From Paenibacillus terrae (GTDB lineage Bacteria; Bacillota; Bacilli; Paenibacillales; Paenibacillaceae): a stretch of DNA of 37,720 bases. Shown here in pieces: positions 16,202-24,731 of the stretch. A model generated the notes under the pieces. That model did not search any database. It saw only the letters and a program-made list of their open reading frames with translations, and was not told the origin of the DNA. Numbering within the stretch: position 1 is the stretch's first letter; every line of letters starts with the position of its first letter. The stretch is taken from assembly GCF_005217525.1 (NCBI RefSeq), contig NZ_PNXQ01000013.1, forward strand, positions 54,325-92,044, given 5' to 3'. Both the position numbers and the translations under genes were made by a program.

Positions 16202-16240
16202 GGAAAAAAGGCACGGTTTCTATTACCGTGTCTTTTCCCA
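16202..16240 (+). terminator. Hairpin after the precursor gene, likely read-through attenuator
   Basis: GGCACGG (16210-16216) pairs with CCGTGTC (about 16225-16231), and the flanking GGAAAA/TTTTCC extend the stem; TCTTTT follows. It sits 15 bases after lanA and before the downstream modification genes. In many lantibiotic operons such a partial terminator yields much lanA mRNA and little mRNA for the enzymes, and may protect the lanA 3' end. Confidence 0.7.
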
Positions 16241-16260
16241 TATGAATATGGGGAGGATTT

Positions 16261-17523
16261 ATGGTCAAAGATTTGCAGGGGAGATCAGTTGAAATCAGTA
16301 AGTATATAGCACAAAAACTAACAGACCTATCATATACAGAAAAGATAGTTATTCATAAAAACAATCTCTCACCTTCACGTGGAGTGGCCCCTTGGAATCC
16401 GGGCTCGCTTGCCGATGGAGTTCCAGGTGTATTAGTGTTGTTGGCCGAATGGGGTTATCTGGAGCCAGATCAATATTGGGCAGAGCATGTGCATGCTCAA
16501 TTGCTGTACTTACACTCTAACTCTTTATTATTGCTGCCTCATACTTCTCTTTATTACGGAACAACAGGAGTGGCTTATGGCATACTGTTAGCTTCCAATA
16601 ACAGAGATAACTATAACCAACTAACGTCTCAACTGAATAAACATATTGAAGTTGAATGGGGAAAATTCCCTCTGATAAGCTCAACAAAAGAGTTCAGCAA
16701 GCAGATGGATTTCATCAATGGACTGCTCGGAGTTGGCAGATACACATTGGAGATTCCTGAAGACAAGGCGATGCGTGATCTGTCTCGTCAATTATTGGAT
16801 ACCATTACGTGCTTCATACCTGAATATATTCATTTGACGTCAAGAGTAGGTTCGGCTTCAATCCATCTAGGTTTGGCGCATGGTATTACCGGAATACTTG
16901 CACTGCTTGTCACTGCCCTACAAAAAAAGATCGAAGTTGAAGGAATACATGAGGCTATAAAGCATATAGCCGATTTTTTGCTTATTCAAATTCAGGAGGA
17001 TCAATATGGTTTGTATTGGCCTGTAAACTCTCAAGTGGCTTCAATAAACAAGATAGAGAACAAAGAAGGAATGAGAGAAATTGAAGGCTGGTGCCATGGA
17101 ACCTTTGGAATAGCCTGGACTCTATTCAGAGCAGGAAATGAGTGTAGTAATGAAGAATGGAAAAAGATAGCGGAAAAAGCTGTGGAATCCATATTTTGCT
17201 TAGATGATGAGCTATTAAATGCGTTATCCCCCACTTTCTGTCACGGATTGGCGGGTTTGCTTCATATGGCTCATAGATTCTATTACTTAACCGGTAATAT
17301 AGCAGCGTTACACTTTGCCGATCAGATAGCATTAAAGTTAGTGAATTTATACGATGAAGAGCTTCCGTTTGGATACCAGGATTTGGAGGGGACAACTCAT
17401 GTTCATAATATAGGAATACTGCAAGGGGCAACAGGGATTGCATTAAGCTTGTTGGACTATGGAATAGGGAAGGAGCAACCTAAATATTCAGGGAGATGGA
17501 GTGAATTGTTTCTAATTTCGTAG
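16261..17523 (+). CDS. Second LanC-like protein, with altered active site
   Basis: A 420-residue LanC-family protein, clearly different from the cyclase at 14476-15837. It keeps the zinc ligands Cys278 (GWCHGTFG) and Cys327-His328 (TFCHGLAG), Asp150 (MDFINGLLG) and His207 (LGLAHGITG). However, the position of NisC Arg280, four residues before the first Cys, is Ile274 instead of Arg, and the Tyr after that Cys is His279. The fold and zinc site should form, but catalysis may be changed; it could close particular rings or act as a scaffold for LanB. GGGGAGG lies four bases before the ATG. It is the first enzyme gene after lanA and its hairpin, with a 50-base gap to the next gene. Confidence 0.88.
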   Translation: MVKDLQGRSVEISKYIAQKLTDLSYTEKIVIHKNNLSPSRGVAPWNPGSLADGVPGVLVLLAEWGYLEPDQYWAEHVHAQLLYLHSNSLLLLPHTSLYYGTTGVAYGILLASNNRDNYNQLTSQLNKHIEVEWGKFPLISSTKEFSKQMDFINGLLGVGRYTLEIPEDKAMRDLSRQLLDTITCFIPEYIHLTSRVGSASIHLGLAHGITGILALLVTALQKKIEVEGIHEAIKHIADFLLIQIQEDQYGLYWPVNSQVASINKIENKEGMREIEGWCHGTFGIAWTLFRAGNECSNEEWKKIAEKAVESIFCLDDELLNALSPTFCHGLAGLLHMAHRFYYLTGNIAALHFADQIALKLVNLYDEELPFGYQDLEGTTHVHNIGILQGATGIALSLLDYGIGKEQPKYSGRWSELFLIS

Positions 17524-17573
17524 CGGCTCGGTCTTAACTGCTTTATCTGAAGCATTGGTTTTGGGGGGATTAG

Positions 17574-18251
17574 ATGAAACATAAATTTATGGTTATATCA
17601 TCCTTTAAGAAAATTAAGCATTTTTTTGAGACTTTAAGAACTCCAGAAAACGTTCAAATCATGTTTTATGATTCGCTTTACCAGGCTCTACCGGAGATTG
17701 ATGAGCAGTGCATCGGTGTAGCTTTGAATCAGGATCATGTAACGCTAGAGGATTTGTCTTACTGGCACACCGTTAAAGAAAAATTTACGGTCCCATTTAT
17801 CTTCCTGTCCTATCATTGTGATGACAAACGGCAATTGGATCTCCTCAACCAATTGTTTTCCATGGCTTCATCTGAATATGGAATGGAGAGAGACCAGGAG
17901 GTAATTAGTTTATCACCCAATGTCATTTTTGATCCTGCTGGAAAGGTTATTTGGAATCAAGGGCATGAGCACATGCTGACTATGATGGAATTTCGATTAT
18001 TAATGTATCTCCTTACAGCGAGAGAGCGTGCATTGACGATTGATCACATTATAGACAGAGTATGGGGGGTTGATGCTTTTACTACATCTAATACGGTGTA
18101 TGTGCATATTCGAAAATTGAGAGAGAAAATAGAAGATGATCCAAGTCATCCGAAAATTTTAGTAACATGTCATGGAATCGGTTACAAGTTGAATATATTT
18201 CCTGAAAATTTGGAGGTGGTCAGTTGTGAAGAGCCAACTGCATTACACTGA
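17574..18251 (+). CDS. OmpR-type regulator with degenerate receiver domain
   Basis: A 225-residue protein with an intact C-terminal winged helix (about 118-213; MMEFRLLMYLL, NTVYVHIRKLREKIEDDPSHP, CHGIGYKLN). Its N-terminal half has receiver length and hydrophobic pattern but none of the chemistry: no acidic pair at the start (FMVISSFKK) and Asn/Gln where the phosphoacceptor Asp should be (IGVALNQDHV). It therefore cannot be switched by a kinase in the usual way and may respond to a ligand or protein contact, or be constitutively active. It lies inside the biosynthetic operon; its end overlaps lanB by 26 bases. GGGGGG precedes the ATG. Its DNA target is unknown; the lanA promoter is an obvious candidate. 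Confidence 0.85.
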   Translation: MKHKFMVISSFKKIKHFFETLRTPENVQIMFYDSLYQALPEIDEQCIGVALNQDHVTLEDLSYWHTVKEKFTVPFIFLSYHCDDKRQLDLLNQLFSMASSEYGMERDQEVISLSPNVIFDPAGKVIWNQGHEHMLTMMEFRLLMYLLTARERALTIDHIIDRVWGVDAFTTSNTVYVHIRKLREKIEDDPSHPKILVTCHGIGYKLNIFPENLEVVSCEEPTALH

Positions 18252-21200
18252 TACTCATAAACTACATAAAGAAGAAAGAGTTAAGGATGAAAGGTGGTTC
18301 AGTGCATGTGATTTCTTTCTAATCAGAGCCCCATTACTACCGATAGATCAATATTTTCAGGTATTTTCGGGCCAAGATTTGGACAGCAAGCTTACTTTGG
18401 AGGAAATAACTCGTAAACTAAAGCTGGTTTCCCAGGAAGCTGTTATTCAAGAAGCTATATCATTAGCCTCTCCGTCCCTTATGCAGTTTCTACACTACTT
18501 GAACGATGACAATGCATTGGATGATAAAGGAGAGTTACAAAAGTATGAGAAGACGTTGAACAGCTTTTATCGTTATTTTATTAGGATGACTACCCGAACG
18601 ACCCCTTTTGGTTTGTTCTCGGGAGTAGGGCAGGGGATCTGCGGCAAGTCTACCCATTTGGATATCGGTACCTATAATAAGCATCTTAAGAGAGCTAGAC
18701 CTGATATGGAATGGATATATAAACTTATTCAAAAAATCGAAGCTGATCCAGCTATATTTAATCAATTAAAAGTCTCCTTAAACAAAACGGTTATGATCAA
18801 AGGAAACCGAGCCAAATTACCTTTTAGACCTAAGCATGGAGCAGCAGAAGCTGATGATTCTGCAGAAATTTTTAGCTCCATTCATCTCTCTGATGTCGTT
18901 CGCCTGACGTTCGAAGCTACAGAGTTTCCAATTCAGGTAATGGAACTAAAAGAAATACTATTGAAAGCATTTCCTGACGCTACTATGGAAATCATCGTTA
19001 ATTATTTGAGGCAACTTGTAGAGCAAGAATTTATTTTGAGTGAGCTTAGACCTCCGTTAATGGATCATTCGTCCTTTCATTACATAATGGAAAAAATTAA
19101 AAAGTTGGATGTTACCGATCAATGGATTCATAATTTACATGAAATCGATACTTTATTACTTCGATATAATCAATGCACTATTGGGGAAGGAGCAGATGTC
19201 TATCGGAAGTTAAGTAGCAAAATGCTGAATATAATTTCTGTGAAGACACCTGTACAAGTTGATGTCAAACTGGAAAAAGAGGTCACTCTGCCGCGACATG
19301 TGTTGGATGATGCTGCAATAGGTGCTGAGATCATGTGTAGATTGTATGCACCTCCCCAAACTTATGAATTGGCAGAATACTTGAATCGTTTTTTGGAGAA
19401 ATACGGTGTGTATCAGGAGGTCCCAATTAATGAATTGTTTGATGAGGATTGGGGACTCGGAATACCGGAGATGTACCGTACAAATATAGAGAAAAGTTCA
19501 ATGGAGGATGTAGGGGCGTTTAAACGCAACGCTATTCTTTTTCAATGGGTTGCGAATGCAATTTCTAACCATGAAATAGAGCTTATCCTGACAGATGAGC
19601 AGGTAGAAGAACTTACAGTTTTTGATAATTTTGAAGCTTCTCCTGAAACGATGGAGATCTATTATAGTATTTATGCTAATTCCCCTGAAAAGGTTGATTC
19701 TGGCGATTATGCGTTGTTACTTGGAGCAAGTGCTGGTTCCAATAGAGCGGGTAAAACTTTTGGTCGTTTTCTGGATATGTTTAATGAGGAATTTGTCCAA
19801 AAATTCTCTGAAGTATATGATCATCACCGATGTTTCCATCCAGAAGCATTGTTGTCAGAGATGGTTTTTATGCCTGAACAGGGAAAAATATCAAATATAT
19901 CACTAAGTAAAAATTTAATGGAATATGAGATTGTATCTGGAACTACCTCTTCTAAAGACAAGGAGCATACACTACACATTGATGACTTGCTGGTGGGTGC
20001 AACTCTTGACCGTTTCTATGTCAAATCCAAATCTTTAGGTAAAGAAATAATCCCCTTGCAAACACATATGCTTAATTATAAGCTTTCACCACATATATTC
20101 AGATTCCTAACGGATGTTACCAATAAAGAAATTGGCATGTGGTCCTATTTTAACTGGGGACCATTAGAGCAATCACCTTTTTTACCAAGACTAGTGTATA
20201 AAAAGGTTATTATTAGTGCTGCACAATGGAAACTGAGCAAGGCCACATTGAACATTTCAAAACTAAGTGAACCAAAAAAAGGAGAAGAGCTTTTTCATAC
20301 ATGGAGACAACAATGGAATGTGCCGCGCTATGTTTATTTAACGATGGGTGATAATCGTCTTTTACTAGACTTGTGCAATCTCTTTCATGTGAAAGAACTG
20401 CTTCGTGAGTTGAGCAAGACACGTGATGGACAGGCGCTTCTACTTACTGAATGTCTGGGTGACCCTTCCCACACTCCATTACATGGGGCAGCAGGTAAAT
20501 ATATGGGGGAATTTGTGTTTCCATTAAAGAAAAAAAATATAAAGGTGAAACCTGGTATCCCTAGTTCACATAATAAGATTGCACTCCAAAATTTTACTAC
20601 CCATACTCCTGTCAGCATGAATAGAGGGATATTTCCAGGAGGGGATTGGTTATACCTTAAATTGTACGGAGTCAAGGAAAGAGAGACGGACCTTATTGGT
20701 TTAAGTTTGGGTCAGCTATTATACAAGCCCGATTTTGAGGACTGGAGTGAAAAAGCCTATTTTATACGGTATGTTGATCCTGAACATCATATCCGTCTAC
20801 GATTCCAGGGAGACCCTGATAAGCTGTGGACAACTGGTTTAGCGCAATTAAATCAGTGGGCAGTCCAAATGCGTGAAGAAGGACTTATAACGAATATGAT
20901 TTTGGACACATATCTTCCTGAAATAGAGAGATATGGGGGACAGACACTTATGGAACTGGCAGAACAAGTTTTTGACATAGACAGTAAATGGGTCGTCTCC
21001 TACTTGGGGGGAGTTCGTTCTAAATTTTTTAATTTGGACGTAGAGATTGCGGCGGTTATTAATATTATTCATTATCTGAGTGGCTTTGGTTTAACAATTC
21101 AACAGCAAGTCGACTGGCTTGAAGAGAGAATTGACAGCAAGCCGCATATGAAGGCATTCAGGGATATTAAAAAAACATTGATCACCTCTGTAGAACCGAA

Positions 21201-21486
21201 CTATGAATGGATTCGGCAGGCGGATATGGTCTCACAGACCGCTTTTTTGGAACTTGTAGAAAAAAGACAAGCCAGCATTGAGCGGTATGCTCAAGCAATA
21301 ACCCTTGCTAAAAATAATAATGTGCTCACTAATCATCCTAATGATATTTTGGGCAGTGTAATCCATATGCACTTGAATCGTCTGCTTGGTGTTAATAGGG
21401 AGCGGGAAATGAAATGTATGGCTTTAGCAAAGCACACACTAGCTAACTTGTTGCACCGGAAAGGGGTAGGCCATGTCACAGTCTAA
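18226..21486 (+). CDS. lanB: Class I lanthipeptide dehydratase (LanB)
   Basis: Glutamylates Ser and Thr of the precursor using Glu-tRNA and then eliminates glutamate to give dehydroalanine and dehydrobutyrine. The 1086-residue protein is full length (NisB has 993). The N-terminal glutamylation domain has the signature TRTTPFGLFSGV (123-134). The elimination domain (SpaB C-terminal type) begins near residue 800 with PGGDWLYLKLYG and includes FIRYVDPEHHIRLRF. I choose the GTG at 18226 because GGAGG lies nine bases upstream; no ATG nearby is better. It overlaps the regulator before it by 26 bases and lanT by 14, indicating coupled translation. It should be cytoplasmic, at the membrane with LanT and LanC. 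Confidence 0.93.
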   Translation: MKSQLHYTDTHKLHKEERVKDERWFSACDFFLIRAPLLPIDQYFQVFSGQDLDSKLTLEEITRKLKLVSQEAVIQEAISLASPSLMQFLHYLNDDNALDDKGELQKYEKTLNSFYRYFIRMTTRTTPFGLFSGVGQGICGKSTHLDIGTYNKHLKRARPDMEWIYKLIQKIEADPAIFNQLKVSLNKTVMIKGNRAKLPFRPKHGAAEADDSAEIFSSIHLSDVVRLTFEATEFPIQVMELKEILLKAFPDATMEIIVNYLRQLVEQEFILSELRPPLMDHSSFHYIMEKIKKLDVTDQWIHNLHEIDTLLLRYNQCTIGEGADVYRKLSSKMLNIISVKTPVQVDVKLEKEVTLPRHVLDDAAIGAEIMCRLYAPPQTYELAEYLNRFLEKYGVYQEVPINELFDEDWGLGIPEMYRTNIEKSSMEDVGAFKRNAILFQWVANAISNHEIELILTDEQVEELTVFDNFEASPETMEIYYSIYANSPEKVDSGDYALLLGASAGSNRAGKTFGRFLDMFNEEFVQKFSEVYDHHRCFHPEALLSEMVFMPEQGKISNISLSKNLMEYEIVSGTTSSKDKEHTLHIDDLLVGATLDRFYVKSKSLGKEIIPLQTHMLNYKLSPHIFRFLTDVTNKEIGMWSYFNWGPLEQSPFLPRLVYKKVIISAAQWKLSKATLNISKLSEPKKGEELFHTWRQQWNVPRYVYLTMGDNRLLLDLCNLFHVKELLRELSKTRDGQALLLTECLGDPSHTPLHGAAGKYMGEFVFPLKKKNIKVKPGIPSSHNKIALQNFTTHTPVSMNRGIFPGGDWLYLKLYGVKERETDLIGLSLGQLLYKPDFEDWSEKAYFIRYVDPEHHIRLRFQGDPDKLWTTGLAQLNQWAVQMREEGLITNMILDTYLPEIERYGGQTLMELAEQVFDIDSKWVVSYLGGVRSKFFNLDVEIAAVINIIHYLSGFGLTIQQQVDWLEERIDSKPHMKAFRDIKKTLITSVEPNYEWIRQADMVSQTAFLELVEKRQASIERYAQAITLAKNNNVLTNHPNDILGSVIHMHLNRLLGVNREREMKCMALAKHTLANLLHRKGVGHVTV

Positions 21487-23365
21487 TGGGCAAAAAAATG
21501 ATTTGGTGTCATTGTCTTATAAGAATATATTTCGTACTTTTTTATTTTGGCCTCGTATATTCAGATTACTATGGGATACTCATCCCGCCTTTCTAATTGC
21601 TATACTCATTACTAATTTGTTTAAAGGTGCGATTCCTGCTGTGATTCTTTTAGCTACGAGAGAATTGATCAACAGTGTGGTGGGAGGGGTGTCAGGAGGA
21701 AGCTTTCAACCTGTTTTTATTGCTTTTGGCGTCTTAATAGGCATCAACATTGTGTATGATTTGATAAGCATAGGAGAAAGTTTTTTTCGAAAAATGTTTC
21801 AAAGTCAACTATCAAACCAAGTTAATATCAGACTTATTGAAAAAGCACAGAAGATGTCTTTGCAGTCGTTTGAGGATGCAGATGTCCAAAATATGCTTCA
21901 ACGGGCTCAGGGAGAGGCAGATTACAGGCCTTTTGAAATTTTTACTCAAATCCTGGCCATTATTAGTAGTGTTGTAACCTTATTTTCAGTGGGCGCTATT
22001 CTTATAGCGTGGAAATGGTGGGCGTTCTTATTTATTTTTCTTATTCCCTGTTTATCATTCTATTCTTTCTTACGCATCGGACAAAGAGAATTTAATGTTC
22101 ATTTTCAAAGGGCAGGAAGGCAACGCGAATCCTGGTACTTGTCTTTTTTAGTTACCAGAGATAACAGTTTTAAAGAAGTGAAAATTTTTCAATTGGGAGA
22201 CTATTTGCGAAAAAGATATAAGACTATACTTGAAGGATTTTACCGTGAGGATAAAGTTCTAGCAGTTCGTAGGTCATATACTTCTCTTGTATTTCAAATT
22301 GTAAACCAGGGGGCAGGTGGATTTATTATTTTCATGGCAGTACAAGCTACTTTTGTAGGCCAAATTTTAGTAGGGAACTTGGTAAGCTTAATTCAGGCTA
22401 TAACGTTAACACAGTCAACATCCCAGAGCATCGTACAGGGAATTTTAAGCTTGTGCCAAAACAATTTATACATTAAGCAGCTATTCGACTTTTTAGATAT
22501 GCCTGAGGAAGCGGAGACACAAACAATAAATCAGAGTTTGTCCGCCATTCAAAGTATTGAATTTCGCAATGTTTCGTTTAGGTATCCAAATACTGAGGTA
22601 AATGCAATTTCAAATGTTAGCTTCACTCTTTCTCAAGGAGAGAAGCTAGCCATTGTAGGAAGAAATGGTTCGGGTAAATCAACCATCGTTAAGCTGTTGA
22701 CTCATTTGTACTCAGAATTTGAAGGGGAAATTTTAATTAATGGGCACTCTATACATGAAATGGATAAAGATAGCTTCAGAGAAAAGATAGGAGTTGTTTT
22801 TCAGGATTTTGTACATTATGAGATGGCTGTTAGAGATAATATAGGTTTTGGAAATGTGTCTTCTAGAGAAATGGATGAGGACATTTGGACAGCTATAGAC
22901 AAAGCTGGAATTACAGATTTGGTAGTCAGTCTGCCCGATAAAATTGATACCTTGCTTGGAAAATGGTTTGAAGACGGACAACAGCTATCTGGAGGACAGT
23001 GGCAGCGTATTGCAATAGCAAGAGCTTTCATGAGGAACGCCGATGTATATGTCTTGGATGAACCAAGCTCGTTTTTGGACCCACACGCAGAGAAAGAGGT
23101 TTTTCAAAAGTTTGATCAGCTTGTAAATGAGAAATTAGGAGTGTTTATATCTCACAGATTGTCCTCTGCACGCATGGCGGATACCATCATTTTAATGGAG
23201 GAGGGCAAAATCATTGAGACAGGGAGCCATGAATACTTACTGGATATGAACGGGGTATATGCTGAAATGTTTCGGCTACAAGCCTCGTCGTATCTTCCAC
23301 AACGAGAATGTGACTTTCAGGAGGAAAATACGTCGCCCTCTTTAGTAAGGACGACAGGTGGATAA
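21473..23365 (+). CDS. lanT: Lantibiotic exporter, class I ABC transporter (LanT)
   Basis: A 630-residue fused membrane-ATPase half transporter. The N-terminal part has about six membrane helices (from about residue 40 to 330). The ATPase part has Walker A GRNGSGKST (396-404), signature LSGGQWQRIAIARA and Walker B VYVLDEPSSFLDP. There is no C39 peptidase domain, so it exports the modified precursor with its leader still attached; the leader must be removed outside by a protease not encoded here. The ATG overlaps the end of lanB by 14 bases. It is the last gene of the biosynthetic operon. Confidence 0.92.
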   Translation: MSQSNGQKNDLVSLSYKNIFRTFLFWPRIFRLLWDTHPAFLIAILITNLFKGAIPAVILLATRELINSVVGGVSGGSFQPVFIAFGVLIGINIVYDLISIGESFFRKMFQSQLSNQVNIRLIEKAQKMSLQSFEDADVQNMLQRAQGEADYRPFEIFTQILAIISSVVTLFSVGAILIAWKWWAFLFIFLIPCLSFYSFLRIGQREFNVHFQRAGRQRESWYLSFLVTRDNSFKEVKIFQLGDYLRKRYKTILEGFYREDKVLAVRRSYTSLVFQIVNQGAGGFIIFMAVQATFVGQILVGNLVSLIQAITLTQSTSQSIVQGILSLCQNNLYIKQLFDFLDMPEEAETQTINQSLSAIQSIEFRNVSFRYPNTEVNAISNVSFTLSQGEKLAIVGRNGSGKSTIVKLLTHLYSEFEGEILINGHSIHEMDKDSFREKIGVVFQDFVHYEMAVRDNIGFGNVSSREMDEDIWTAIDKAGITDLVVSLPDKIDTLLGKWFEDGQQLSGGQWQRIAIARAFMRNADVYVLDEPSSFLDPHAEKEVFQKFDQLVNEKLGVFISHRLSSARMADTIILMEEGKIIETGSHEYLLDMNGVYAEMFRLQASSYLPQRECDFQEENTSPSLVRTTGG

Positions 23366-23379
23366 TAATAAAGGACAAA

Positions 23380-23405
23380 TACCCTCCTGTGTTGTAGGAG
23401 GGTAA
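23380..23405. terminator. Hairpin between lanT and azlD
   Basis: ACCCTCCT (23381-23388) pairs perfectly with AGGAGGGT (23396-23403) between two convergent operons. T tracts are weak on both sides (TAATTTCT on plus, TATTTG on minus). It probably acts on both strands. Confidence 0.6.
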
Positions 23406-23408
23406 TTT

Positions 23409-23738
23409 CTATCCCATCCACAGCAGTCGAATTACAGCCATACTCACAATACCGACAATAACGGTAGCCAGCAGGTTTTTGCTCCATAAGGCAGTCACCA
23501 GTGTAGGAAGGATCGCAATAAGTACTTGCCAATTAAAAGTGACGGAGCCTTCCGTTCGGACGAGCAAATGTTCCATGACGAGCGCCGTAAAAATGCAAAT
23601 AGGGATGTAGGACAGCCATTGGAGCACTGGTTTGGGCAGCGCCAGCTTTTGCAGTACGACGAAGGGAATGATTCTCGGGATGGCTGTGACGACCATGCCG
23701 CCGATAATGATGTACATGACGTTGGGATCAATGTTCAT
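23409..23738 (-). CDS. azlD: AzlD-type branched-chain amino acid exporter subunit
   Basis: A 109-residue membrane protein with about four hydrophobic segments (YIIIGGMVVTAIPRIIPF near the start). It is the small partner of AzlC in the LIV-E exporter family, which exports branched-chain amino acids and analogues such as azaleucine. I start at ATG 23738, which overlaps the azlC stop (ATGA). A longer frame from 23843 lies inside azlC and has no support. Confidence 0.88.
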   Translation of the reverse strand: MNIDPNVMYIIIGGMVVTAIPRIIPFVVLQKLALPKPVLQWLSYIPICIFTALVMEHLLVRTEGSVTFNWQVLIAILPTLVTALWSKNLLATVIVGIVSMAVIRLLWMG

Positions 23739-24460
23739 TTGTCGGTTAACACTCCAATCGTTGCGGTCATCACAGTAGCTACAATGACGGCGATATGCGA
23801 CGGCACCCACCAGGACAAAAGGTACATCAGCACAGCCATACACAGCACGAGCAGCAGACGGTGCTTGAGCTTGGAGATCTGGACGCTTTGCAACTGGGAA
23901 ATAAGCAGAGCTAGAAACATAGCTGGCAAGGCAAAATCCAGACCAAATGCCTCCGGCCGGGAAATCCAGTTTCCGAGAATCCCTCCTGCCACACAGGAGG
24001 CAATCCAGACGAGATATGCGGTGATATTAAGTCCGTTCATCCAGCGATCGCTTACCTGCCCGCCTTTAGCCAATTTATCCGACGCTACCCCAAAGGATTC
24101 GTCTGTCAACAGTACGCCGATGCCTATGTTTTTCCACAATGAATATTTTGAGAAATAAGGAGCCAACGATGCGCTTAACAACAGGTGGCGGGCATTCACA
24201 ATGAATGTCGTTAAAATAATGACAGAGGGGGGACTGGACGCAGCCAGCATCGAACACATAATAAATTGGGAAGCTCCTGCGTACACAAGCGCTGACATCA
24301 GGGCAATTTCCATCGTGCCCACACCTGACGAGGCCCCCACAATGCCTGCCGCGAAGCCAATGCACACATAACCGAGCAACGTAGGGATACAATCCTTGAC
24401 TCCTTGTAAAAAGTGGAGTGGATCGCGCTCCGTTTCGCTCAACCCCGAAGCTATAGACAT
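23735..24460 (-). CDS. azlC: AzlC-type branched-chain amino acid exporter subunit
   Basis: The large subunit of the AzlCD exporter, 241 residues with about five to seven membrane segments and the family motifs GASQF (residues about 61-65, VYAGASQFIM) and FIVNARHLLLSASLAPYF. The ATG at 24460 has GGAGGGAAGG about five bases upstream. It is the first gene of a two-gene operon with a good promoter at 24493-24522. It is unlinked in function to the neighbouring lantibiotic cluster as far as I can see. Confidence 0.92.
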   Translation of the reverse strand: MSIASGLSETERDPLHFLQGVKDCIPTLLGYVCIGFAAGIVGASSGVGTMEIALMSALVYAGASQFIMCSMLAASSPPSVIILTTFIVNARHLLLSASLAPYFSKYSLWKNIGIGVLLTDESFGVASDKLAKGGQVSDRWMNGLNITAYLVWIASCVAGGILGNWISRPEAFGLDFALPAMFLALLISQLQSVQISKLKHRLLLVLCMAVLMYLLSWWVPSHIAVIVATVMTATIGVLTDK

Positions 24461-24492
24461 TTCAACCTTCCCTCCATTCTAAATTTCATTAT

Positions 24493-24522
24493 AGTATATA
24501 ACGGAACCTCGAAATTGATCAA
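24493..24522 (-). promoter_or_regulatory. Promoter of azlCD
   Basis: On the minus strand, TTGATC (24517-24522), an 18-base spacer and TATACT (24493-24498), 33 bases before the azlC ATG. A 12-base palindrome ATACAATTGTAT (24530-24541) lies just upstream and could bind a regulator. Confidence 0.55.
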
Positions 24523-24602
24523 TATATTATACAATTGTATGTTATGTTGAACACCAATTTGATAATAAAATGTCATACATCTATATCAAATAAAAGGAGG
24601 TG

Positions 24603-24644
24603 ATGAAGCGACTGAGCAATACCACACAGTATCTGCTGTTATGA
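24603..24644 (+). CDS. Possible 13-codon ORF with a perfect ribosome site
   Basis: AAAAGGAGGTG directly precedes ATG 24603, and 13 codons follow (MKRLSNTTQYLLL) before TGA. TTGATA (24559-24564), a 17-base spacer and TATATC (24582-24587) could be a promoter, and a strong terminator at 24685-24728 could end the transcript. The ribosome site lies only one base from the ATG (counting GGAGGTG), which is poor for initiation. It could be a chance match, a leader peptide or part of a small RNA. No homologue is recognised. Confidence 0.2.
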   Translation: MKRLSNTTQYLLL

Positions 24645-24684
24645 ACGATTGAATAGTACGATCCAGAATGACGAATCTCTACAT

Positions 24685-24728
24685 AAAAAGGTGTCCAACG
24701 ACCTTAGGATCGTCGGACACCTTTTGCT
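24685..24728. terminator. Bidirectional terminator after the sugar kinase gene
   Basis: AAAAGGTGTCC (24687-24697) pairs with GGACACCTTTT (24715-24725), and the inner ACGA/TCGT extend the stem. A and T runs flank it on both strands. On the minus strand it ends the kinase-LacI transcripts. Confidence 0.8.
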
Positions 24729-24731
24729 TTC

